DNA of 64,000 nucleotides, from contig JAUFSD010000003.1 in assembly GCA_033030425.1 (NCBI GenBank), positions 558,001 to 622,000 on the forward strand, given 5' to 3'. The stretch comes from Verpa conica (Eukaryota > Ascomycota > Pezizomycetes > Pezizales > Morchellaceae). Below, one piece after another: positions 11,619 to 22,439 of the stretch (its first letter is position 1; each line of letters begins with the position of its first letter). A program made the translations under genes and the position numbers. The notes under the pieces are model-generated. The model was not told where the DNA came from and did not search any database. It was given only the letters and a program-made list of their open reading frames with translations.

Positions 11619-12708
11619 TAGAGGCGCTTCTAATAATTCCTTATTGGTAACTGTTGTCTGCAGGGCTTGCATCCTATGACATCACACTTTCTTGGCACAG
11701 TGGTCATGTATCTCTGTGCTTGCGATTTAGAGCCCCGATTACCCTATAAAGTATATCACTAAAATGAGAGAACCCCCAATTACCAGTTTCCCAGAAGCTG
11801 GCACAAAAGAGTTAAATGCACTCATAACAGCAGTTTATCCCTACCATGTATTAGATCTATCAGCGGCCCAAATACCAAGTCTATTCTTCAGAGCTTCTTC
11901 TTCCAAGACATGGTTATCTATACACTTTTATTTCAACAATCCATTACTCGGGCGTTAATTAATAATTGAGAATTGTCGCAGCCTCGCAACACCAAAACCG
12001 CCCAGGGTACAAGATCAAAGATGCAATCAAAGTTAAATAATATTTATCTACGGCATCTGTTATAATTCTAACATATCCTTGTTCCAGTGGTTTTACTACC
12101 TTCGTTGTTATCACTTTGTTGCCCACGTTTTTCGGCGGTTGCTCAATTATTAATTAACCTCTGAGTACAAAAGTGATTACATCTGCTCTAGTTCCAAGCT
12201 GCTTCAACTAGTGCATACCCTAGAATATTATCCTAGACCACTACTCGAGTTTGCAGTATTCTAGAAATTAATCTAAAGTATATATAGCTACATCCTTTTA
12301 CGAAGAACGCCTATGCTATACCAATTAAGGAAAGCTGCAGACGTTGGTTGCAATAAGTTATAACTATATATACAATTCTTCAAAAAGAACACTAACCGCA
12401 TGATCAACAGACAATGACATAGAGGAAACCGAGTGTAGTCCACGGGGTAGACTACACTAGCCACATAGCTAACAATTAAAAATGGGCTCAATGGCCGCTT
12501 TCTTGTGGGGAAGTAGGGCAATGAAGAAAAGTCTCTCGGTCGAACCCCAGCGAATAAAGTACGAGGCAGGTAACTCACACACCATTTTTGTTAGTACTTC
12601 AAAATAGGTGGGTTTTCCACTAGGTTTAGATGTATCTGATAGAGATAGGGTTATTAAATATTATTTGAAGGTTTTAAGTTACTAGAAGAAGAGAGCCTAA
12701 TCTACAGT

Positions 12709-12840
12709 CGAGGCACCTCAAGCCACTCGAGGGTGAGTGTGCTCAGCGAACTAAGAAAGAAAAGAAAAGAAAAGGCCACCCTCACTCTCTCCAATTGCTT
12801 AAGCAGGATAGGATACTCTCGCGGGCATGAGGTGCCTCGG
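12709..12840. repeat. Imperfect inverted repeat with CGAGGCACCTCA arms
   Basis: The arms CGAGGCACCTCA (near 12709) and TGAGGTGCCTCG (ending near 12839) pair perfectly over 12 bp. A second inner pairing is GAGGGTGAGTG with CACCCTCACTC. A purine run of repeated GAAAA/AAGAA units lies between. It looks like a small hairpin element. The arm core resembles the GAGGTGCCTCGAG core of the repeats at 60146-60652. Confidence 0.5.
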
Positions 12841-13278
12841 GTATGCTACTCGTTAAACTAGTACGTTATGTCCCGAGTGTGTTGGTTTCACTAAAGCCCT
12901 AGTGTGTATTGAAACCTTACTCGCGTAGTGTGGTGGCCACTTTCCCGCCTCCTTGCAGAAGGGTTTATACTAGATCTGGGAGTCACTGTATTCGGGTAGC
13001 GCCGGTTGTTACACTGGTAGGGGCGTAGACGGGATAAATGGCCTATTAGGGTATAATATGCGGGTCGCTGGCGGTGGTGGGATCGGTTAATATCGTGGCT
13101 GCAAGCTATGGGGAATGTCATTAGATATCACTCGGAAAGAAGTGACGAGGGTTTGGAGGCATGGCTAAGGCGTGGGGTTCTCTATGGGTATTGCGCTTAG
13201 AGTATCTATTTTATAGGTAAACTTCTTCATGGCAATGCCTATTGAGTCTCTTTCTACTCATCTTTTATCATTAAGCTA

Positions 13279-13798
13279 CAGTCACTAGGCAGATATGTTC
13301 GTGATGCGGTTTCAGATGGCGAAATTAGTCTCGGCAAAAGAATAATAACCTCTTCACAGGTTTAGAAATTTACTATAAAAGAGGGAGTAGGGGTAAGAGT
13401 CTCCTTTAAATTTCTAATTAATCTCTACTACCCTGAGTGTCTATATGTATCATTGATAATTTTCTAAATACATATTGATTTTTTGATGAATTTCTAAAGT
13501 ATACTGAATAGTGCTTTGGCCCTGTATATGGGGTGGAAATTGGTCTCGGCGCAAAAATTGGCAATTTTAGGCATATTTCAGTAATTTTTTGGTAAACAGT
13601 CAGATAACATAAAGCCTTGCACAAAATTTCTAAAATAAATATAGAATTCAATATATCCACAGTCTAAATCCCCTATTTTATCTATTTATACTTGTTTTTC
13701 AGTAGATTTTTGAAGTTGTGTAGATTTTAGATTTTGTTTAAGGAACCGTGCGCTGTCTCACCTGAAACCGTATCACGAACATATCTGCCTAGTGACTG
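13279..13798. mobile_element. 520 bp TA-flanked TIR element (non-autonomous DNA transposon)
   Basis: The left end begins CAGTCACTAGGCAGATATG and continues TTCGTGATGCGGTTTCAG. The right end is the inverted copy of the same 36-37 bases with one G/A difference (CGGTTTCAG to CGTATC context). TA dinucleotides flank both ends (13277-13278, 13799-13800). The inside is AT-rich and has no coding frame. A third copy of the terminal repeat lies at 57948 and a decayed inverted one near 58955-58990, so this is a family. The CAGT start and TA duplication suggest the Tc1/mariner superfamily. Confidence 0.75.
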
Positions 13799-13823
13799 TA
13801 CTTATAACCAAAGATATACAACA

Positions 13824-14695
13824 TCAAGTACAACTCTCCACAGGCTTACTTGGCTGCCCAATATTATAGAACTTCTTATACTCCTCCCACAGCTCCTTCA
13901 CACTACACCCTCCACAGTGCCCTTTCCACATATCTTCCTTATACCGCCCCTTCCCTAAACTCGCGTTCACAGCCATCACTGTCCCTTGCCCATACCTCCT
14001 CTCTAGCCAGTCTAGGAAGTACGCAGTATTCTGATACCCATCATCCCACTTCGACCCGCCACGGCTCCAATGCGGCGGGCAAAATCCAGCTTGTAACCGC
14101 ACCCAGTCTGCGATCCCTTCAATTAGCCCCCCCGGACATGTACCGTGCGCATTGTACTGGAAGCAGTGCACCATCTCATGTCTGATGACGCCGAGGATCT
14201 CTGAAGCCACAAGGTGGTCAGGTGTATTGGCGATGTACTGGAGCGAGAAATGTATCTCCTTGTGGTCGTTGTCAAGGTCTGAGGAGGTGGTGTATGCGAC
14301 ACCGTCCATGGGGCGGAGGATAAGCGTTACTGAGCGTTGTCTATATTATCATTAGCTGACATTTCCACCACCTCTGCTCTCCTCCCCCCCCTACTGCCGA
14401 CATACGTATTGGGCGCAGTATCAAACGTGTATAGACATTCCAGCACACCCACCACCGCCTCTCGGAGTAGCGACCCTGTGTTTGAGTTTGTGAAATACTT
14501 TGCTGCTCCGGGGTGAGTGACGTCTTTGCATTGGAAGAGTAGCTTTGGGATCTTCCATTCCTGCTTGGGGTGGTGGGGCTTGGATGCCGCTGTGGTTTCT
14601 GGGGCTAGGGGCTGTAGTGGCACGGGGGACATTTGGGCGATGACGGGAAGAGGACGAGTGCTTTGCATAGGGGCGAGAGGGACCTGTACACGCAT
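13824..14695 (-). CDS. BSP (basic secretory protein)-like putative metalloprotease domain protein
   Basis: Model: 14695-14406 joined to 14340-13824, 268 residues. The BSP family (PF04450-type) is a zincin-like fold found in plants and fungi; few fungal members are characterised. The N-terminal 45 residues are Pro/Ser-rich, followed by WKIPKLLFQCKDVTHPGA, then RSVTLILRPMDGVAYT and HKEIHFSLQYIA. The metal motif is HEMVHCFQYN (HExxH, residues about 155-165), followed by GLIEGIADWVRL, which supplies the third ligand region. WKGHCGGCSVKELWEEYKK ends the domain. A 65 bp intron (GTATGT donor, TATAG acceptor) restores a frame that otherwise appears broken at 14341. There is no obvious signal peptide, so it is probably cytosolic. 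Whether it is proteolytic is unproven. Confidence 0.85.
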
Positions 14696-15542
14696 GTATA
14701 GGATAGGATAGATAGCTCAGGGGATATCTGGTGTAGATGAGTGGGTATGGCGTAAGAGAAGCGGGGGAGAGTAAGGAAGGGGAAAGCGGGGACCGATAGG
14801 GCATGACAGGCAGGGCGGTAGGAGAGCTCAGGCAGGTACAGGCAGATAAACGCGTAGCTACATGGAAATACCCTGTCACGCTCGTCCTAACTAGCCGAGA
14901 TTGACGCATATGTGACAGGTGAAGTATGAACCTTGGCACCTGAAGCGCTGTACATGAGAGAGAGGAGGGGGGCACATAGAGTGCGCACATGCATAGTTAC
15001 ATGTAACGGGGTGCGAATACATGTATTTACAAACAGAGATACATACATGTACATATACTCTATGCTCGTCACGCTGGATCACTCGGCTACCAGGGCTGTC
15101 ACCCATAGTCCAATGGGAGCCTTTTTTTAGATGCACAGCCCCTCGGCCGGCGTAGCTGTGCGTGATTCTACACTTTCTACTGAGTAACCCCCCATCTGAC
15201 TCTTGGGAGGGGGAGGGAACATTCCAACGCCGCATTGTTGCATTATCCACGATCCGGCGGTTATTCAGGACGGAGAATATTACATGTACGCCTTGCCGTG
15301 AGCAGAGCCTCAAGTAGACCCGTACCTTTTTTAAAATAGTTATTGGTGTCTTGGGAGCCAATGTGCAGTGATGTGTGTTACTATAAAGTGTGTTCTCCCC
15401 CTCCTCTTCCACTCTCATATTCATCTGTTCTTTTCATTCTTCTTCTTCTTCTTCTTCTTACATCCTAGAGTGCTCAAGCTATTTTTTACCAAACTCGAAT
15501 ACGCAAAGGAGAGAAAAAAAGAGAGAGAAGCCAATACAAATA
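14696..15542. other. Divergent intergenic region rich in TACATGTA
   Basis: The 847 bases between two divergently oriented genes contain four TACATGTA palindromes (14998, 15018, 15044, 15281) and one ATCACTCG (15078-15085). Several ATACAT/ACATAT half-sites lie around them. A TTC-repeat tract lies at about 15440-15460. The region presumably contains two promoters. Confidence 0.5.
14998..15085. promoter_or_regulatory. Cluster of three TACATGTA sites and one ATCACTCG
   Basis: TACATGTA occurs at 14998, 15018 and 15044, with spacings of 20 and 26 bp, and ATCACTCG occurs at 15078, 27 bp beyond the last one. This is the densest cluster in the window. It suggests a multi-site binding element, but function is inferred from recurrence only. 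Confidence 0.35.
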
Positions 15543-16307
15543 ATGTCTACCCCTCGAGCTCTATCTGGTCTCTCTAGACCCTCAAATATTCTCCTCCAAG
15601 CTCCTCGGCGATCCTTCACAACTCAAACCCGACCAAGACTCTCAAGACCACAGACAAAACCCAGAACCTACTTCTCCTTGACCCCCGGCCCTAGCCATCT
15701 CCCTACAATATCATCAAACGTCCGTTCAGCCATTAGCCATGCCGGCCCCGAGCAGCTTCTCGGCGCAACAGTCATACTCGGACTACTATACTCCGCAGCT
15801 TGGGCCCTCGACTTCTCTCCCTCATCTCTAATCTTCGAGGAGGATATAAACCCTTATGTTTCCCTCCCAGAGCTTAATCATCGTCTTGAATCGGTTATTC
15901 TCCCAGCGGAATTCGACCTCTCTAATGACGCTTTTTTTGCCCTACTGTCTCGTAGTAGGCCGCTGAGGTATGGGTTTCACCTACGAGAGGCACAGGCGAG
16001 TGCTGCGAAGGCGAGGGCGGCGGTCGAGGGACTGGAGAAAGAACTGCAGGGAACGAGATGCGCATGCCGGAGCCCGGCGGGTCAGGAGAGCAGGAGAGAG
16101 TTGAGGAAGGCTCTGAGGAAGGAGAGGGAGGGAGAGATGTTTCATAGAGAGAGGTGGGTGAAACTGTGGATGTTGGATTTGAAGGAAGGAGGGTCGGGGT
16201 ATAGGAGAAGGGGGAGTACTGTTGTGGGGGCTGTGAGGAGGTGGATGGGGTGGGATTTGGAGAGGACCCTTGTGGAAATGGTTAGGATGGGGATTGTCAA
16301 GGTCTAA
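15543..16307 (+). CDS. Predicted mitochondrial single-pass membrane protein, unknown function
   Basis: Single exon, 254 residues from the ATG at 15543. The frame stays open upstream to 15390, but I chose the later Met because it opens a typical mitochondrial presequence. That presequence is rich in Arg, Ser and Thr without acidic residues (MSTPRALSGLSRPSNILLQ, then RRSFTTQTRPRLSR). One hydrophobic helix (LLGATVILGLLYSAAWAL) lies at about 78-95. The C-terminal half is strongly basic and probably helical or coiled (REAQASAAKARAAVEGLEKEL, about 150-170). The layout is that of a small inner-membrane protein. I do not recognise the family. The 3' third is unusually rich in GGA/AGG codons. Confidence 0.65.
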   Translation: MSTPRALSGLSRPSNILLQAPRRSFTTQTRPRLSRPQTKPRTYFSLTPGPSHLPTISSNVRSAISHAGPEQLLGATVILGLLYSAAWALDFSPSSLIFEEDINPYVSLPELNHRLESVILPAEFDLSNDAFFALLSRSRPLRYGFHLREAQASAAKARAAVEGLEKELQGTRCACRSPAGQESRRELRKALRKEREGEMFHRERWVKLWMLDLKEGGSGYRRRGSTVVGAVRRWMGWDLERTLVEMVRMGIVKV

Positions 16308-16793
16308 TTAAGTGCATTGGACGTACTGTTAATTTGTTTTACTTGGAGTTATATCATGGGCGTTCCTGATTTATATATTTACTCATTCATGTAGTTAAGA
16401 CGAGTGGTGAATGGCGGTTCTCTTTTATCTAGACATTATTAGAGAGAGAATATAAGTAATTAATTCATTCTAACGTCTCTATACTGTACTCCCATGCACG
16501 CGACATCACTCGTCCCCTTAACCAATAAGAAATACTATACTCTGTACCTAGCTGTAATACCACGTACTCCAAGTTGATAGAATAATTTCATAACATACAC
16601 ACCTCAATCATACTATCCACACACTCACCTCACTCCTTAAGCCCTCCTCCTCCTCTAAGTGCGGCTCTGCAGCCTTGTCTCTCTCGTTATCATCTGTGGC
16701 GATTCGCGTTGTGGCTGCACCCCCCTACCGAAGCAACCTTAGAACGAACCCTCCACACCCATTAACGCGCTTTTCCACTACACACCCGCCGTC
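16308..16793. other. Intergenic region upstream of TAF1
   Basis: About 490 bases with no gene. One ATCACTCG copy (16505-16512) lies 289 bp upstream of the TAF1 start codon. A C/T-rich stretch at 16600-16790 is typical of fungal 5' leaders. Confidence 0.5.
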
Positions 16794-19700
16794 ATGGCCA
16801 ACTCTTCCACCCCCAAATCCCCATCTCTCGAAGATGATGACGCGCTCATCAGTGGGATCCTCAACGGAGACGCGATCGCCGGCGACGTCCCGGGCGACTT
16901 CAGCTTCGGCGACACGGTGGGCAAGGTTGACGATGCGGTCGACTACGAGGATATCAGCGATGACGACCTACTACCTGACGAAGAGCCAGCCACTACAACT
17001 ACTGCTATGGGGAACAGGGGGTTGGGGGAAGAGGATGATGGGGACAAAGATGCAGACGGGGACGAGCTATTCGACCTCGTAAACGAGGGCAATGAAGCTG
17101 CTGGAGGTGGAGGAGCTCTGGGGAATGAGTTTGATGATCTATTTGGTGATATGGACCCTATGAGCGATGCTGCTCCTACCGGCGCAGATCTGGATATGGG
17201 TTTGCCTATGTCGATGAGCTTGGATTTTGGGGACGAGGGCCTGCAGTCGTTGAGTGTGGATGGGGTCCCGATGGGGCTGGGGGATGCCTTGGATGCGAGT
17301 ACGGCCCAGGGGGGTGCGTCGTCGTTTTTTCGGGAGATTGACTTTGGAATGAGTCCTGGTGGGATGGGCGATATAGGCTTGGATCAGCCGAGTAGGACGG
17401 AGCAGGAACTGGTGAAACAATATTTTCCAGATTTTGAACCTCACAAGATCTTGAGCTTTAATTCGTTATTCAAGAGTAAGCCTGCGACTCTAAGTACGAC
17501 GCTGGCGAAGCTGCCAAAGGTGTGTGTGCCGACTAAAATTACTCTGGAGATGGCACCGGACGACTCGATTATATTCTCAAAGGGGAGCACGGTGACTGGG
17601 AAGGGGAATGTTGAAAGAGAAGGGAGAGGAGTTGTCGTTATTCCCCCGCAGATAGAATACTTCGACTCTGACGATGAAGATGAGGAGAAGGAAGACGGGG
17701 ATGAGGCAAAGAAGGATGCATCATTCGAGCGGGACCTGGTACTGGCGTGTGATGATTGGGATAGTAAGATTGAAGCGATACTTGCGACGCCTCCACCATC
17801 GCCGGTACAGCCAAAGAGAGAGTTTGTTGACGACGACGATGGGGATTTTGATATTGTTGAGGTCCGGAATGAAGAGACTCGTCCTGAGAAGGTTTGTGAT
17901 ATACTACTATACCTTAGTTTGGGTTCTACATATACTGAGCATATTCAAATTTTTGTGCAGCGGATTAAGCTTAATCAATTTCTTGATGCTCTGCCAGACT
18001 CATGGTTGGACGAGGAGGCCATCTTTAATGGAAATCTTACTTCAATTTCCGCCAAGGTTACATTGGATCTTAATGATCCCTATCTTTTAGTTGATATCCG
18101 TCAGCCTAATGAGATCCGGCGAACGAGGAGAATTGGTGGTGAATTCAAGAGAAGAGTCAATAAAGACCTTACGCAGAGATACAATATCAGTAATGATGAA
18201 GCCTATGATCTATTGAAAGAAAACCATCAAAACAAGGTTAGAAGTACTATAGGACAATTAAATATCGAGCACAGTATGCCTGCCTTAAGACTACAGACGC
18301 CATACGTAAGTCCTATCTTGAGAAGTTCATGTTTATTCAACTACTTACAAGCATCTAGTACAAAACAAAACTCTCCATCAAGGAAGCCCGTTCCTTCCAC
18401 CGCCCCAGTCTCCACTTCCATGTTAATCAAGAAATCCGCTTCTCCAAGATCAAGACCCGCAAGAAGAAGACCTACCGTGGCAAAGACATTCAAACTGTCC
18501 TTGCTACAACCAAAGACATATCACTCATGGACAACTGCAATTTCATCTTGCTCGAGTACTCGGAGGAGTACCCAACCGTCATGTCGAACTTTGGCATGGG
18601 GAGCCGACTCATCAACTACTACCGGAGGAAAGGTCCGGACGATGAGTCAAGGCCGAAATACGATATCGGTGAGACCCAAGTACTCATGAGCCAGGATAGG
18701 TCTCCATTTTGGAACTTTGGAACTGTGGACCCGGGCGAGACAGTCCCAACGCTTTATAATCGTATGAGCCGTGCTCCGATATTTAAGCAGACGCCCAAGA
18801 GCACGGATTTCTTGGTCATTAGAAACACACATGATAACCAAAGCCACTACTTCCTTCGCTCAATCCCTCACATTTACGTAGTCGGCCAGCTCCTCCCCGT
18901 AACAGATGTGCCAGGCCCACACTCCCGTAAGGTCACCACCGCGGCGAAGAATAGATTGAAAATGGTGTGCTACCGTGTTGTGAAACGGAAAGAGGGGAAA
19001 GCAATTGCGGTAAAGGACATATCTGCACATTTCCCAGAAAACAACGATCTGCAGAATAGGCAGAAGATCAAGGAGTTCATGGGGTATCAGAAGAGTAGTG
19101 GGCTGTGGGAAATGAAGCCGGGTGAGATCGTGCCGGATGAACCGGCAATTCGTGCGATGGTCAAGCCTGAGGACCTGTGTTTGTTGGAAGCTATGCAAGT
19201 TGGTGTTAGAAACCTTGCAGATGCGGGGTATGCGAAAACTGTTGAAGATGATGAAGACGATGATAAGGATGGCATGAGCCTGGAAACCCAGCTTACCCCT
19301 TGGGTCTCTACTAAGAACTTTATCAATGCAACACAAGGAAAGGCTATGCTTCAGCTCCATGGGGAGGGCGACCCTAGTGGTCGCGGCGAGGCGTTCTCGT
19401 TTGTGAGGACGAGTATGAAGGGTGGGTTCAAGGCCGTTGGTGAAAGCGTGGAAGAAAAAATGGATAAAGCTCGTTTGAAGGAACTTGGTGGACACTCGTA
19501 TAACGTTGCGAGACAGCAGCGACAATACGAAGAGGCGATCGACCGGATTTGGAGGTCACAGCATAGGAGCTTATCATCAAATGAACCGCCAGATTTAGAG
19601 ATTGAAGATGCCCAGAGAGACGAACATGTGGATGATTTATTCGAGGAGGGTATGACACCGAGGAGTCAGGTTGTTACCCCGGGGCCTAGCCCATGGTTGA

Positions 19701-20353
19701 ATCCAGATGATGAAACGATGAGTCAGTTTTCAAGGTTCAGTGCTACGAATCAGAGGAACAAGGTGTTGAGGATTGTGAGACGGGTTAGGAATGAGGATGG
19801 AGAGATGGAGAATAAGGTTGAGCTTGTTACAGATGCGAAGGTTATCCGACAGTACCTCCAGAGACGGAGGGACCTAGAGGCGGAGAAGACACAGTATGTT
19901 GACTATCATATATTGCTTGTGTTTGTTACTGACATTGCCCCGCAGGGTGGAAAATATCGTTCCCACCGGTAATGACGAGGAGGATCAACGTAATAAAAAG
20001 CGACTCCTTATTGAGTTACAGCGTCTACAAAGGAATAAGGAACGCCGTGAAGCACGAGAACGCCAGGGAAAGAAAGGCAGCTTCACTGGGGATGTCATGT
20101 CACCGGAAGCTACCACCCCAGGTTCACCAATGACTTTGATGCCTGTTCCCGGAAAGACAGTTACTACCCGGAAATGTGCAAACTGTGGGCAGGCTGGACA
20201 CATTCGTAATTACCCCTCTATCTCAGTATTGAGGGGTCGCTTGCTAACGCTTCTATAGGGACGAACAAAAAACTATGCCCAAAGCTGAATGGGACATGGG
20301 CGGAGTTGGGAATGAGCCCACCTGCTCCTGCGGGGACGCCAACGGGCTCTTAG
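16794..20353 (+). CDS. TAF1: TFIID subunit TAF1
   Basis: Model: join(16794-17891, 17961-18305, 18359-19893, 19946-20205, 20259-20353), 1110 residues, the usual size of fungal TAF1, which lacks the animal bromodomains. It is the scaffold of TFIID for RNA polymerase II promoter recognition. The N-terminus is acidic (LEDDDALISGILNGD, then VDYEDISDDDLLPDEE) and is the probable TBP-binding TAND-like part. The DUF3591 core (about 360-870) includes RSFHRPSLHF, FILLEYSEEYP, MSNFGMGSRLINYYR, SPFWNFGTVDPGE and TDFLVIRN. Near the C-terminus a zinc knuckle, KCANCGQAGHIRTNKKLCP (about 1066-1084), is split by the last intron. Intron 1 is 69 bp, a multiple of three, so an unspliced message would stay open there. 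Identification is confident. Confidence 0.95.
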
Positions 20354-22439
20354 CTGCGAGTCGCTTATTAATTGATCTAGTATGCTTGTTTTGATGTGGG
20401 GTTATGGGGTTCTTTTTGTTTCGATTCTCCTGGAGAATTGGTATTTTTGTTTTCTTTTTGAAGAAAAGAAAGCTTGGCTTTTATTGATAGTATGGCGTCG
20501 ATTGGCAGAATCTTGTCGTCTGTTCTGCTCTTATCTGCTTTTTCTCTCTCTTTCATTTTCATAGGCTTTATGGTGTTCTTTTTTTTATTATTTATTTTAG
20601 ACTTGTATATTATGGGCGGACTAGTTAGATAAATAAGGGTAATAACTATTAGGGATAAGATTTCCAAAAATAAGTCGCTAGGCCGTATCCGGTGGATTCT
20701 TTATTCAGGCCTCCCATATTGCGTTACAAAATGTCTTATAAAATAATTTCGATCTTGACCGTATTCTCGATTATACTAGAATTCAAGTCTGTTAACTTTG
20801 CGGACCTTTGCGTTGCCACAAGTAGAATTGTGATGGCAAGTGTCAGAGCACAATACATAATAGGAAAATTCCCACAGGCCTCCCCAAAACTGTCTCAACC
20901 TTCAAGAGAACTAAATACATTTTCCTAACAGCGTGCATAACTGCCCCTACAGCTTTCTTTATGTTACTGGAACTCCTAATAATTCCCTTTCTCAGTGTCC
21001 CCTAGAAATACCCTGCAGCTTCTGCCCTCCCTAGCACCTCTCCGTTTAAAAAAGACTAAACGAGTACTCCTCCCGGATTTCCGGAATGACAGCAAAAGAT
21101 AATAATACTACTAACCCGCTACGGGACCCCTAAGAGCGGGGTTTGCGATAACGTTGACGGACCGTATTCATAAACCCCGGGCGAGTATGAGTTTGTAGAT
21201 TATACTATTGCGGGGACGGGAAGCAAGCGAAATCCCTCCGTTTATTCCCAGAAAAAAAAACGATTGGAAGGACGTGGGGAAAAGAATTTATGAAGGTGTA
21301 AGTGTGGGAATGCGACGACAGAGGTGGGTTATGTTGACGGTGGCCCGAGATCGCCGTGAAAGCTCCGATGTGAAAGCGTGGACGGGCTTTAAGCTGTAGA
21401 CATGGAGATATTCCGGATACCTAGGATAGCGGTGGACTGCGTCTAGCTTCTTCAACGAAGAAGAGCTACGCAGGGAGGAAGCCGCCGGGTGCCTCTCTAG
21501 GAGCCACTGAAAAAGGGAATTATAAAGAGTGTTTGTAATATAAAGAAGGATGGGGGAGCAGTCGAGAGCGCTATAGAGGCACCGTACTTTGTTATTTGGA
21601 AGGTTGAGGGAGCTGCTGCGGTTGCTGTTAGAACACTTACTTTATGTATTGTGCTTTGACACCCACAATAACGACTTTACTGTTGGCAACGTAAAAGTTC
21701 GTAAGATTCCCAGGCATGGGATACGAACCTTCGTGCCTGACTTCGATGAGGTGGCGAACAGGGATATAGCTAATCAACCAAACACAAAATCACACACACT
21801 TCAGCATCCGCTACACCAATCTTGAATCCCCTCAGATATGCAGGGAGTTGGTGCAAAATGTGCGCAGTGGACCCTCCACCGCGCTACTTGCTTTTTTCCC
21901 CTTTCCCGTTGCTGGCAAATGGTGCTAGACAAAACCTTCTCGAGTGAGATATTAAGATCCCCTATATCTAGTTGCATTCCTGGGCCCCAGGTGATTAATC
22001 TTGCTGATTTTACGAGAGTGATTGTGACTAGACATGAGTCTTGCCACAAGTGGTAATGGGTTGGGTTATCTATAGAAATACCCGCTGAAAAACAGGGTCT
22101 TGTGACGTGCTCGCACAACCACGAGCCATCGCGTAATCGAGTGGAAATTTGGATGGTGATTAGGTGCTACTATCGTATGCGATTAAGAGACCCGGGTACT
22201 GATTACCGTCGTCCTAGGACTTAAGTCGATGTTTTCTGGTGACCATTTATTATAAAATATGCTTCATAATATGTCACTCGCTCGTCTTGTTCTCCCTACC
22301 CCAGTACCTATACTATGGTACGTTACCTATTTCAACAATAGGAGCTAATTTTACATTAAATAGATAAATATATGTTTAATAGGCATTATCCACAGCTTCG
22401 CCAGGGTCTAGTATACTTATTTTACAGGGGATAGGTTGT
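20354..22439. other. Gene-free region between TAF1 and PWP2 3' ends
   Basis: A 2.1 kb convergent intergenic stretch, AT-rich up to about 20700 and more mixed around 21000-22000. No frame in it resembles a protein family. A short hairpin (CAGGCA with TGCCTG, about 21711-21740) is the only local structure I noticed. I see no tRNA. Confidence 0.55.

Larger units (their letters stand above)
11270..13823. other. Gene-free region with three inverted-repeat elements
   Basis: No credible coding frame. The region holds a small hairpin MITE (11482-11618), a 12-bp-armed inverted repeat (about 12709-12840) and a 520 bp TIR element (13279-13798), listed separately. One ATCACTCG copy is at 13127-13134. 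The remainder is AT-rich and unremarkable. Confidence 0.6.

Noticed and set aside
14341..14405. Apparent frameshift in the BSP-like gene
   Set aside because: A 65 bp intron with a GTATGT donor and TATAG acceptor joins APNT to QRSVTLILRP in phase.
21700..21745. Possible minus-strand tRNA (GGTTCGTATCCC)
   Set aside because: A T-arm pairing could not be built and no A-box lies at the right distance; only a CAGGCA/TGCCTG hairpin remains.
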